Origin: Lachnospiraceae bacterium
GTDB taxonomy: Bacteria; Bacillota; Clostridia; Lachnospirales; Lachnospiraceae
Direction of reading: 5' to 3'
Assembly: GCA_024698345.1 (NCBI GenBank)
Contig: JAILRH010000208.1
Coordinates: 1-36,591 of the forward strand
DNA length: 36,591 nucleotides
The notes beneath the pieces were generated by a model. It was not told where the DNA came from. It ran no database searches and was given only the letters and a program-made list of their open reading frames with translations. The number at the start of each line of letters is the position of its first letter. The stretch's first letter is position 1. The translations under genes and the position numbers were made by a program. Below, one piece after another: positions 24,707-32,997 of this stretch.

Positions 24707-25924
24707 ATGAGAACTTTTGATAAATCATCAAAACTCGACAACGTCTGCTATGATATCAGAGGTCCTGTTATGGACGAGGCAGACAGAATGATTGCTGCCG
24801 GTGAACACATTGTAAAGCTTAACATCGGAAATCCGGCTCCTTTTGGTTTCAGAGCTCCTGATGCTGTAATAGATACTATGTCTAACAACCTCACATCGAC
24901 AGAAGGCTATTCAGACTCAAAAGGATTATTTTCCGCAAGAGAAGCTATAGTCGAGTATTGTAAGTCAAAGAATATACCAAATGTTACTGTAGATGATGTA
25001 TACACAGGAAATGGTGCCAGTGAACTCATCACAATGTCTATGCAGGGATTACTAAATAACGGTGATGAAGTGTTAGTTCCTGCCCCTGATTATCCTCTTT
25101 GGACAGCATCAGTTACACTCGCAGGTGGTACTGCTGTTCATTATATCTGTGATGAACAATCTGAATGGAATCCTGACATCGAGGATATTAAGAGTAAGAT
25201 TACAGACAAGACTAAAGGTATCGTCGTAATCAACCCTAACAACCCAACCGGTGCATTATATCCAAGAGAGATACTTGAGCAGATTGTTGAACTTGCAAGG
25301 GAACATGAACTCATTTTATTTGCTGATGAAATATATGACAGACTGGTTATGGACGGAAATGAACACATTGCTCTAGCTTCTTTGGCTCCTGACCTTCTTA
25401 CTGTTTCATTCAACGGATTATCAAAGTCACATCTCATTGCCGGTTACAGATGCGGATGGATGTGTCTTGCCGGTGACAAATCAAAGGCTAAGGGATATGT
25501 AGAAGGTATCAAGCTTTTGTCTTCCATGAGACTTTGCTCAAACGTTCCGGCACAGTCCCTCATACCTGCTGCATTAGCCAATCTCGAAGATACCAAGAAG
25601 CTGCTTGTTCCCGGAGGCCGTGTATACGAGCAGAGAAACTTTGTAGTTGATGCTATAGCTGACATTCCGGGACTTTCAGTAGTTAAGCCAAAGGCTGCTT
25701 TCTACTGTTTCCCTAAGATAGATATTAAGAAGTTCAATATTACAGACGACGAACAGTTTGCACTTGACTTCTTAAAAGAAAAGCACATTCTGTTCACTCA
25801 CGGAAAAGGCTTCCATTGGGATGAGCCGGATCATTTCAGAATTGTTTATCTTCCATGTGTGGATGATTTGAAGATTGCAATGGATGCTATGAAAGATTTT
25901 ATGGCTACATATAAACAGGCTTAA
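24707..25924 (+). CDS. alaA: PLP-dependent aminotransferase, AlaA type
   Basis: This 405-residue class I aminotransferase is very like Escherichia coli AlaA, the glutamate-pyruvate aminotransferase making alanine. Both start with KSSKL-NVCYDIRGPV and share KLNIGNPAPFGFRAPD, YSDSKGLFSAR, NPNNPTGA, FADEIYD and the PLP-lysine segment SFNGLSKSH. ATG 24707 is preferred to the GTG at 24698, since AGGTGAG sits 5-6 bases upstream of it. A near-consensus promoter and a terminator bracket the gene, so it is monocistronic. Its last codons and stop are partly duplicated 46 bases downstream. Close AlaT-type enzymes with other donors remain possible. Confidence 0.9.
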   Translation: MRTFDKSSKLDNVCYDIRGPVMDEADRMIAAGEHIVKLNIGNPAPFGFRAPDAVIDTMSNNLTSTEGYSDSKGLFSAREAIVEYCKSKNIPNVTVDDVYTGNGASELITMSMQGLLNNGDEVLVPAPDYPLWTASVTLAGGTAVHYICDEQSEWNPDIEDIKSKITDKTKGIVVINPNNPTGALYPREILEQIVELAREHELILFADEIYDRLVMDGNEHIALASLAPDLLTVSFNGLSKSHLIAGYRCGWMCLAGDKSKAKGYVEGIKLLSSMRLCSNVPAQSLIPAALANLEDTKKLLVPGGRVYEQRNFVVDAIADIPGLSVVKPKAAFYCFPKIDIKKFNITDDEQFALDFLKEKHILFTHGKGFHWDEPDHFRIVYLPCVDDLKIAMDAMKDFMATYKQA

Positions 25925-25990
25925 ACTCAAACTAACTGATACAAAGGTTGGCTGATATAAAATAGGCTTTAACTAAAACAGACTGCATAC
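25909..25990 (+). repeat. Imperfect direct repeat at the alaA stop codon
   Basis: ATATAAACAGGCTTAAACTC (from 25909, containing the stop) recurs as ATATAAAATAGGCTTTAACT (from 25955), and the match continues through ACTG and ATAC. Confidence 0.6.
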
Positions 25991-26025
25991 TTAGTTTTAA
26001 TACTTTAGTATGCAGTCTATTTTTA
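25980..26025 (+). terminator. Terminator after alaA
   Basis: AGACTGCATACT (25980-25991) pairs with AGTATGCAGTCT (26007-26018), 12 bp, followed by ATTTTTATATTTTT. Confidence 0.9.
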
Positions 26026-26061
26026 TATTTTTATATTCTAATATCTAATTATGTATAATTA

Positions 26062-27666
26062 TTACATTGGCATATCGCCTTGTCCATTCCATGGAATAAT
26101 AATATGAGTATACGGGAAATGACGAATTTCATACATATAAGCTTTTCCACGCCAATCTACTATTTCCTCATATTCTCCATCATCATTTAAACGATATAAT
26201 CTTGGGAAATACCATCCCGGCTCAGTTGGATATCCGCCTTCATATTCTGCTCCATTTTCCGGACCTGTCATAATAGTATGTTCTTCATCAAGATAAACAA
26301 CCTCTTTTAGTTCAATTTCACTTTCATTGTTAATGAAAATTCCATGTGGTAATCCGTCATAATTATATCCACAAAGATAACAATAATCTTCTCTTGGATC
26401 ATTTGTAGCAGATTTTATTCTCAAAACACCTGTTTTGTTTGATGTTCTAGTACAATTTTCAGTTGCGCCAACAATTGCATTAACATAATAAAATCCCGGA
26501 GCTGTAGGTTCGCCACCTTCAACACTTGCTCCTTCATGCTCACTTGTTTTCATCGATCTTTCTGTATCTATATAATATACAAGAGTTACTTCTGCATTTG
26601 GATCGTCTCTTAAAAGTGAATAATTGATTCCGTGTGGCAAGCCATCATATACAACCTCTGTATACTCAAAATCCAGTCTCTGATAACCTTTTACTATTGT
26701 ATATGTAATTAAATCAGGAATAACTTTATTCTTATATCTGAGTGAGCCTGTACATGTAAGTCTGATATAGTAAGTACCCAAATCTTTTGGTATTTCTTCC
26801 ATCTTATCTGTACGAGCTTCATCTGTGAAGTACTCAACTTTAACAGGTGGATTTGAAATAAGACGTCCGTTTGAATCATATACTTTATAATTTTTGTAAG
26901 GAATAGGATTTCCCGTCCATCTTACTTCTTTATCGCTGCATTCCACAACCAAATCTGCCGGACTAATTGTTAATGTTGTTCTGTATTTTTCTGATGCAAA
27001 ATATACCTTATCCGTACGATTCATTACTTCAACATAATACGTTCCTACATCAACAGGTGTAGAAATAGCATTTGTGTAATTCTCATCTGAATAATAAGTT
27101 ATTATAGGATTCTTTCTAGGCTGTGGACCAAAAGGTTCTCCGTCTTCACCTAAGAATCCAATAACATCATAATTAGTGTATGAAATCTTTTTACCTGTAT
27201 AGTCTGAAACCTGAGGTCTTGCATTAAGTGTCTGAGATGCTTTTTTAATATCAATATGATTCATTGGCTCAGTAATTCCAATTAAATCTCCATATGGTTC
27301 AATTGTAATTACAGGATAATAACTTCCAGGCATCTTTAAAGCTTCAGCTTCTATTGTGTGGTCTTTATCCAAATAATACTTAATTGAATAATTTACTTTG
27401 TTCATTATTGATTTTCCTGTTACAGGATCAAGAATATTGTAACCATGATGCAAAGGTGTTTCTCCTGTATAATCATAACCCTGATAATAACTCTTTACCC
27501 TAGGACTATAGATGCTGATAGCACTTGTCTTTGTTGCTGCTTCATTTTCCTGTGTTGTTTCATCTGCTTTTACTGTCTGAATTACAGGCATGTTAACAGA
27601 TGTTGCCAACATAAATACTGCCATTACACCGGCAATGATTCTTTTACTATTGTGTAAATACCTCAT
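26062..27666 (-). CDS. Secreted protein with repeated Ig-like domains
   Basis: This 534-residue protein begins with a signal peptide (about 1-35, IIAGVMAVFMLATSVNMPVI, ending VKADE). It carries about five beta-rich repeats with recurring phrases: YTGETPLHHGYNI, YTGKKISYTNY, WTGNPIPYKNY, YDGLPHGINY and YDGLPHGIFI, each followed by a Y-x-D strand and a GxYYV or GWYFP strand. These resemble MBG-type bacterial Ig-like domains. It lacks an LPxTG motif or membrane tail. Function is probably extracellular adhesion or structure, but no ligand is known. GAGAGG precedes the ATG. Tandem domain repeats suggest internal duplication of a single domain. Confidence 0.75.
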   Translation of the reverse strand: MRYLHNSKRIIAGVMAVFMLATSVNMPVIQTVKADETTQENEAATKTSAISIYSPRVKSYYQGYDYTGETPLHHGYNILDPVTGKSIMNKVNYSIKYYLDKDHTIEAEALKMPGSYYPVITIEPYGDLIGITEPMNHIDIKKASQTLNARPQVSDYTGKKISYTNYDVIGFLGEDGEPFGPQPRKNPIITYYSDENYTNAISTPVDVGTYYVEVMNRTDKVYFASEKYRTTLTISPADLVVECSDKEVRWTGNPIPYKNYKVYDSNGRLISNPPVKVEYFTDEARTDKMEEIPKDLGTYYIRLTCTGSLRYKNKVIPDLITYTIVKGYQRLDFEYTEVVYDGLPHGINYSLLRDDPNAEVTLVYYIDTERSMKTSEHEGASVEGGEPTAPGFYYVNAIVGATENCTRTSNKTGVLRIKSATNDPREDYCYLCGYNYDGLPHGIFINNESEIELKEVVYLDEEHTIMTGPENGAEYEGGYPTEPGWYFPRLYRLNDDGEYEEIVDWRGKAYMYEIRHFPYTHIIIPWNGQGDMPM

Positions 27667-27920
27667 TATCCCAATACCTCTCTTTCATTTTTTTACACAG
27701 AGTCTATTTTATAACATTATTTCTATATTTCAAGCATTTTATAGAATAAATATGGTACTTCAATAAAACGTTTTACCGTGGTACCGTTTCCTTCACAATA
27801 ATATCAGTGCTTTTTTATTTTCTTAAGATATTATTAATTTTTCCCATTGTTATTTTTCATCTGTGCATCTCTGAGGAGCATTTTTGTTTTATAGGGAAGT
27901 TCAGAGAACTTTCCTATAAA
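27667..27920. other. Region upstream of the Ig-like protein, left flank of the IS
   Basis: About 250 AT-rich bases. No gene is seen. The right end, TTGTTTTATAGGGAAGTTC then AGA then GAACTTTCCTATAAA, is the left part of a long palindrome now split by the IS1182-type element. Confidence 0.6.
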
Positions 27921-29790
27921 GATTAGGGTGTCAAAAGACACATTCTATATATTATATTTAAGTTTGTACCTTGAAAATTTAACACGAATTGATTAATTAA
28001 AGAGTTTGTGATGTGATATTATGTGATTTGAGAACAACAAGTAACCTATCCTTTAGGTGCTCTTATGCTATTTCTTTATTTGGGGTATGCTTATTCAAGC
28101 TATTAGAATAATCTAACAGCTTTTGAAAGTCTAACGCAGCAATTTTAAATCCAAAGAACAGACGAGTTCGCTTTTTACCATGAACTGGAATTTTATCAAC
28201 ATGATATCTTCGACGAAGAAGGGATGGAATTGCTTCAACTCCATTTCTAAATTTTGCATACGCAGAAAATTCTTCTGTTTTCATGTACTGTAATTGCTTA
28301 GCTCTGCCTACGGATTTCCATGATACTTCTTTACGTACTCGTGTTTTTAAAAAACGTGGTTTACAGCATTCTTTATATGGACAGTTCTTGCATTCACTTG
28401 TTTTGAAGTATGCAACAGAACGATCATTGCTTGGATCATATATACATTCTTCCGGAATACATCCATTTTTGCATTTAAGTAAATAGTGTCCATCATCAGT
28501 AAATATAAATTCAGCATATATTTCGTCAGGCTTTTTCCCGGTGAAGTTAGTAGTAACCAGCTTTAGATTATGCCCGGCAGCAAGACGAGAATTTTCTTCT
28601 CCACTATATGCTCCGTCAGCAACGATAAATGAATCATTTGAAAAGCTATCTTGATTTCTAAGATAATCCCTCATGAATTGATTGTCTGAATATGTATTTT
28701 GTTGATAATTATAATCGGTTATTAAACTTCCGTTTTCACCAACTGATTCAACAACATTCGCTACATATCCAAGATGCTTACCGCCGGCTTTGTATCTAAA
28801 GGTTGCTTCCGGATCTGATGGATTAAGTAATACTTCTGAGGAATTTTCAATTTCTTCTTTTTGACGAAGCCGTCTTGAACCATCGTCATCAATGATAGTC
28901 CTTTCTTTTAGCAGTCGAATAAGTAGTTGATACTCACTTGTATCATCAAAATCGCCTGTAGAATCGCAGATTTTAATTAAATCATCTGCGTCGTTCATTA
29001 CAACTATGGTTCGTTCTGTAGCATCCATATCTCGCTTGTGATAAATACATTTATTATAATCATCTTTTTCAATGTAATGATGTTGTGCCTCTGGAATAGT
29101 AGTTCCACGCTCGTCCATTATTTTACATAGATTAGCTACACATGTATAAAAAAGTTCGAGCAAAGAAAGATTTCTAATGTTTGCTGCAACCATCAAACTG
29201 TCCATACGTTGTTTATCTGGTGTGATATTCATAAAGTCTGATATTTCTTTTGCCATTTTTACAATGCATTCATGAATAAGATCAACTTCATGCTCTGTTT
29301 CATAAGAAAGCACTCTTGCTCTAAATCGGCTAAGTGTTCTATCGCTAATTGGTTGCTCTTTAAAACTAGTGGTATGTAAAGCATACTGATAGCGAATATC
29401 AAATGCCATAGCTTCAACAATTTCGTCGTCTGTAACATTAAGAGCCTCCTTAAGAATCAGAGCTCCAACAATGACATTGACAGGAGTGTTAGGTCTAGAT
29501 GCTTTTTCACTATAAAGAACAGAAAAAATATTTTCATCAATAGCAGGAAAAACTTTATCAGCAAAAGTTTTTGCCCATGATTTTTCTAACATTCGTTTTT
29601 CACGATCTGTAAGATTAAAAGTGCTATCAAGAAGTGTAAGTTGTTGATTATCATTTTTAACAAAAGACATATGAATCACCTCGAAATATGATACTTACAT
29701 TATACCAAAAATTCATATGATTATATATATCGTGTTAAGTTTTCAAGGTACATATTTATCAAAAGTTATATAACCTTTTGACACCCTAAT
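27921..29790 (-). mobile_element. Intact IS1182-family insertion sequence
   Basis: A 1.87-kb element carries one transposase gene. Its ends are exact inverted repeats: GATTAGGGTGTCAAAAG at 27921-27937 and the complement at 29775-29791. A second inner inverted block, GTACCTTGAAAA(A/C)TTAACACGA, starts 45 and 40 bases in from the two ends. CCTATAAA flanks both sides (27913-27920 and 29791-29798), an 8-bp target duplication, so insertion was recent or well preserved. Confidence 0.9.
28063..29670 (-). CDS. IS1182-family transposase
   Basis: This full-length 535-residue transposase has an N-terminal IS1182 domain (FADKVFPAIDENIF, SRPNTPVNVIVGALILKE, DDEIVEAMAFDIRYQYAL, FKEQPISDRTLSRFRAR). A DDE-type core follows, with DSLMVAANIRNLS and VADGAYSGEEN, a Cys-rich stretch CKNCPYKECC, and a C-terminal FRNGVEAIPSLLRRRYHVD block. 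The frame is unbroken, so the element may be active. ATG 29670 is chosen because GAGGTG lies 6 bases upstream; an in-frame GTG at 29679 is inside that site. Confidence 0.93.
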   Translation of the reverse strand: MSFVKNDNQQLTLLDSTFNLTDREKRMLEKSWAKTFADKVFPAIDENIFSVLYSEKASRPNTPVNVIVGALILKEALNVTDDEIVEAMAFDIRYQYALHTTSFKEQPISDRTLSRFRARVLSYETEHEVDLIHECIVKMAKEISDFMNITPDKQRMDSLMVAANIRNLSLLELFYTCVANLCKIMDERGTTIPEAQHHYIEKDDYNKCIYHKRDMDATERTIVVMNDADDLIKICDSTGDFDDTSEYQLLIRLLKERTIIDDDGSRRLRQKEEIENSSEVLLNPSDPEATFRYKAGGKHLGYVANVVESVGENGSLITDYNYQQNTYSDNQFMRDYLRNQDSFSNDSFIVADGAYSGEENSRLAAGHNLKLVTTNFTGKKPDEIYAEFIFTDDGHYLLKCKNGCIPEECIYDPSNDRSVAYFKTSECKNCPYKECCKPRFLKTRVRKEVSWKSVGRAKQLQYMKTEEFSAYAKFRNGVEAIPSLLRRRYHVDKIPVHGKKRTRLFFGFKIAALDFQKLLDYSNSLNKHTPNKEIA

Positions 29791-29796
29791 CCTATA

Positions 29797-29834
29797 AAAC
29801 AAGTCCTGCGACCACCATACGGTAATCACAGGAC
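29797..29834 (-). terminator. Terminator after the CNNM/CorC gene
   Basis: On the minus strand GTCCTGTGATTACC and GGTGGTCGCAGGAC (29821-29834 with 29803-29816) form a 14-bp stem with G-U pairs and a GTAT loop, followed by TTGTTTTAT. On the plus strand three of these pairs would be A-C mismatches, so it is strand-specific. Confidence 0.8.
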
Positions 29835-29870
29835 CATAATTCAAATATCTGCGTCAGACTAGCTGACAAA

Positions 29871-31157
29871 TCATTCCGCCTCTCTGAGTTCTTCTTCAGC
29901 ACTCGGAGCTTCTAATGTAACTTTCACCTTATCGATACGCATATTGTCCATGCGCATTACTTCAAGCTTACAGTTATCTACAACTACAGAATCTCCAATC
30001 TCCGGAACTCTGTCCAGTTGTTCTAATATAAGGCCACCCACTGATTCATAATTATCAGAATCAATATCTGTCTCAAACTGATCATTGAAATCTACCAGAT
30101 TCAACTGACCTTCAATAAGATACTCGTTATCATTGAGTTTGATAATTGCTTTTTCTTCATCCTCATCAAACTCATCACGAATCTCACCAACAATCTCTTC
30201 AATAATATCTTCCAATGTAATAAGACCGTCCACTGCACCGTACTCGTCAAGTACGATACACATTCCGTGATTCTCATCACGCATCTCCACAAGCAAGTCA
30301 TTCAAGTCCTTTGTGGCGATGGTATAAAACGGTTCATACATCAGCTTCTCTGCTTCAAAATTGTTACGCCCCACACCGTGAATAATCATATCTTTGATAT
30401 TGATAATTCCGACGATGTTATCTGTATCATCCTTATATACAGGAATACGTGTATACTTGTCATTTTTAACTATATGCATCAACTCATCATAAGTTGCATC
30501 TATGCTAATCATGGCAATGTCAATCTTTGGAATCATAATATCCTTGGCACATGTCTCTCCAAAGTCGAACACGTTGTTAATCATATCCAGTTCTTCCTCT
30601 TCAATGAGCCCTTCTTCCTGACTCACGCCCATAATGGCACGAATCTCCTTTTCAGTGATGAGCTCCCCATCACTGTTCTTCTTGATTCCAAACAGCCTCA
30701 TGAAAACAAATGAAATCTTGTCCACTATAAAAATAATCGGAGTAAGAACTACCATCAAAATATATATCGGTGTTGCGTAAACAAGTGCTATCTTCTCAGC
30801 ATAAAGCGTTGCTGCTGTCTTTGGAATTATCTCGCCAAAAACCAACACTATAAGAGTAAGAACACCTGTACCTACACTGACTGCTGCGTTGCCCCACATT
30901 CTCTGAACAAACACAGTCATTAATGATGAAGCTGAAATATTTACTATATTATTGCCAATCAAAATAGCGCTTAACATCTTGCCTGAATCATCACGAACCT
31001 TCTGCAGCATCTTCGCTCGCTTTACGCCTTCATTCAGCATCATCCTAATACTCATCTTATTTACTGATGTAAGAGCTGTCTCCGCCGATGAGAAAAAAGC
31101 AGATAACAGTATTAATACAAATAATATACATAGCATCGCTATGTCACTGGGTCCCAT
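29871..31157 (-). CDS. CNNM/CorC-type membrane transporter (HlyC/CorC family)
   Basis: This 428-residue protein has an N-terminal DUF21/CNNM membrane domain of about four helices (1-145, with SAFFSSAETALTSVN, ILIGNNIVNI and GEIIPKT). A linked CBS pair follows (about 190-310; IMIPKIDIAMISID, YTRIPVYKDDTDNIVGIINIKD, VLDEYGAVDGLITLEDIIEEIVGEI), and a C-terminal CorC_HlyC domain (about 340-415). The family exports or balances magnesium and is often mislabelled as a haemolysin. ATG 31157 sits 7 bases after AGGAGG; a TTG one codon earlier is less likely. It has its own terminator next to the IS insertion. Confidence 0.9.
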   Translation of the reverse strand: MGPSDIAMLCILFVLILLSAFFSSAETALTSVNKMSIRMMLNEGVKRAKMLQKVRDDSGKMLSAILIGNNIVNISASSLMTVFVQRMWGNAAVSVGTGVLTLIVLVFGEIIPKTAATLYAEKIALVYATPIYILMVVLTPIIFIVDKISFVFMRLFGIKKNSDGELITEKEIRAIMGVSQEEGLIEEEELDMINNVFDFGETCAKDIMIPKIDIAMISIDATYDELMHIVKNDKYTRIPVYKDDTDNIVGIINIKDMIIHGVGRNNFEAEKLMYEPFYTIATKDLNDLLVEMRDENHGMCIVLDEYGAVDGLITLEDIIEEIVGEIRDEFDEDEEKAIIKLNDNEYLIEGQLNLVDFNDQFETDIDSDNYESVGGLILEQLDRVPEIGDSVVVDNCKLEVMRMDNMRIDKVKVTLEAPSAEEELREAE

Positions 31158-31234
31158 CAAGAATCCTCCTTAAAAATAAAATAACGTGACCAACGTCCAC
31201 TTATGCTACATTGTATTAAATATCCGGTTTAAAG

Positions 31235-31909
31235 TCAAGGTGACCGCCGTGTTGCGCAGATTGAATTTAATTTTCTGAGTATGCAACCAATCAGAAAACT
31301 GACAAATAAGGAGCCTGCCATTATTGCAATGGCACCGGGCATTCCCCAATTCATGAATCCGTACCAATCATTTCCATTCGGCCACTCACCTATTCCGTTT
31401 ATAATAATATTTATGTAATAAATCACTCCATACAACAAAGTAGGAACGATTCCCCAAATTGTATCCCTAAAAGGAATATCTCCCAAATCAGTCACAATAT
31501 AATCAACCATTGCCAAAATAGGAATAATCAGATGAAAATAAAGATTTGCCCCTTTGTACATCTTTGCGTAACCATAAAGCGGTCCCAAAAATGCAATTAT
31601 CTGTACAAATGTGAGTCCCACTGCCGTAACTGCCATAACCTTGAGTATGCGAATCACACATAAGTATTTGCCGGTTGCTTTTGACTTGTCTGCCCTTCTT
31701 GTTATCAACTCTATCAGATAGATAAGTGCCACCGCTCCACAGAAAACATTGGATAGCACTGTGAAATATTTAAAATTGGAAATACCTTTTGTCAAAAAAT
31801 AGCCATCTTTTGTTCTGACAAAGAAGGTCAGATATATTCCAACAAAAGTAAGAATGACAATGACAATATTAAGAAATAACGAGATCAATTGCTTTGTGTT
31901 GCCTTTCAT
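31235..31909 (-). CDS. Pr6Pr-type integral membrane protein
   Basis: This 224-residue protein has about six membrane helices. FKYFTVLSNVFCGAVALIY and the FHLIIPILAMVDYIV stretch resemble the Pr6Pr/FAR-17a-like membrane family, whose function is unknown. ATG 31909 is favoured by GGAGG 8 bases upstream (a TTG at 31915 is in frame). It is followed within 80 bases by the CNNM gene, and is preceded by a repeat-rich gap. Assignment rests on helix pattern and two recalled motifs. Confidence 0.65.
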   Translation of the reverse strand: MKGNTKQLISLFLNIVIVILTFVGIYLTFFVRTKDGYFLTKGISNFKYFTVLSNVFCGAVALIYLIELITRRADKSKATGKYLCVIRILKVMAVTAVGLTFVQIIAFLGPLYGYAKMYKGANLYFHLIIPILAMVDYIVTDLGDIPFRDTIWGIVPTLLYGVIYYINIIINGIGEWPNGNDWYGFMNWGMPGAIAIMAGSLFVSFLIGCILRKLNSICATRRSP

Positions 31910-31925
31910 GATCAATTCCTCCCCG

Positions 31926-32008
31926 ATATTTGATATTTGATATTCGATGTCCGATATTTGATATTTGATATTCGATATTTGATATTTGATATTCGATGTC
32001 CGATATTT
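31926..32008. repeat. GATATTTGATATTCGAT-type tandem repeat
   Basis: Units of GATATTTGATATTTGATATT ending in CGAT, CGATGTCC or CGATATTTG alternate across 31926-32008. It lies between the 3' end of the hydrolase gene and the ribosome site of the next gene. Confidence 0.8.
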
Positions 32009-32024
32009 CTACATAGTTATATTT

Positions 32025-32909
32025 TTACTCTATGAACAACTCACAACTTTCTTCATCAGATGAAGTGTTATTACCATCGTTAGTATTATTAGTATTAGTA
32101 TTACTATTTATTTTCAAATTACATACAAATGAATATATTATCTCATTCATTCTGTCAGGATTATCTACATTTGCATTGTGGCTGGCACCCTTTATTACCT
32201 CTAGCCTGCATCCGGTGTGCTTGTGCCATCTCACATTATACTTTCTAACCTTTCCGGTTCTGTCGTGTTGCCCTATTGTCAACAACACCGGACAATCAAT
32301 ATCAACATCTTTTATATCATCAACCAGGGCATCATAATAATCCTGCACAACCTTTTCATATTCTTTCTTGTCATACTGAGACAACATCTGCATCATATTC
32401 TTAAATCCGTCCATTGTGGATGACACACCGATTGCTGACAAAAGTTTCAAAATAGGCCATGGGAAAAATCTGCACATAAGACCGGCTCGCCTCAGTATCC
32501 AATAATCCATCTCTGAATAATAGTCTTCACCGTACGGAGATGTTCCGATTCCTACGAATCCTTGTACAATACCTGATTTTCTGCACATAATTGCCTGTGG
32601 AAAATATCCACCATAGGACTGTCCCACTGCTATAAAAGATTCAAATTTCTCCTGTTTCATTATTTTCAAAATAATATCTGTCGCCTCGTCCATAGTAAAA
32701 ACTCTGAACAATCTGGACTTTCCGTGTCCCGGTGAGTCCCATGCGATAACATTAAACTCATCACAAAAAAACTCAAACTGCTTCTCAAACATAGTGTGAT
32801 TAGCAGTGAGTCCATGAAAGAAAAAGATAGTCTTCCTGTCTTCATCCCAATTTTCTGATGTATAATAATAAATAGTGCCATGTTGTATTTCCAGCTGCTT
32901 CTCAATCAT
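32025..32909 (-). CDS. Alpha/beta hydrolase
   Basis: This 294-residue cytoplasmic hydrolase of the alpha/beta fold shows an oxyanion segment FFFHGLTANH (about 33-42), nucleophile elbow GQSYGG, acid in IGQHDRTG and histidine in GASHNAN. The cap region resembles lipase or thioesterase-like esterases; substrate unknown. ATG 32909 (MIEKQLEIQHG) is set by GAGGAG 6 bases upstream; 24 bases of open frame lie before it. Oddly, the last 20 residues are Asn/Thr/Ser/Asp-rich (NTNTNNTNDGNNTSSDEE), produced by a TTAGTATTA-type triplet run in the DNA, and so may vary between strains. Confidence 0.8.
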   Translation of the reverse strand: MIEKQLEIQHGTIYYYTSENWDEDRKTIFFFHGLTANHTMFEKQFEFFCDEFNVIAWDSPGHGKSRLFRVFTMDEATDIILKIMKQEKFESFIAVGQSYGGYFPQAIMCRKSGIVQGFVGIGTSPYGEDYYSEMDYWILRRAGLMCRFFPWPILKLLSAIGVSSTMDGFKNMMQMLSQYDKKEYEKVVQDYYDALVDDIKDVDIDCPVLLTIGQHDRTGKVRKYNVRWHKHTGCRLEVIKGASHNANVDNPDRMNEIIYSFVCNLKINSNTNTNNTNDGNNTSSDEESCELFIE

Positions 32910-32997
32910 AATGTACTCCTCGACCGTTATCACTTATTACTATCCTCTTATTATATCAGTGTATTGTAGTAAATGAAAGTAATGCCTTTGCAATTCA

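Noticed and set aside
31926-32008. A regulatory iteron array
   Set aside because: The GATATT units are simple sequence with slippage-type variation; no replication or partition gene is nearby.
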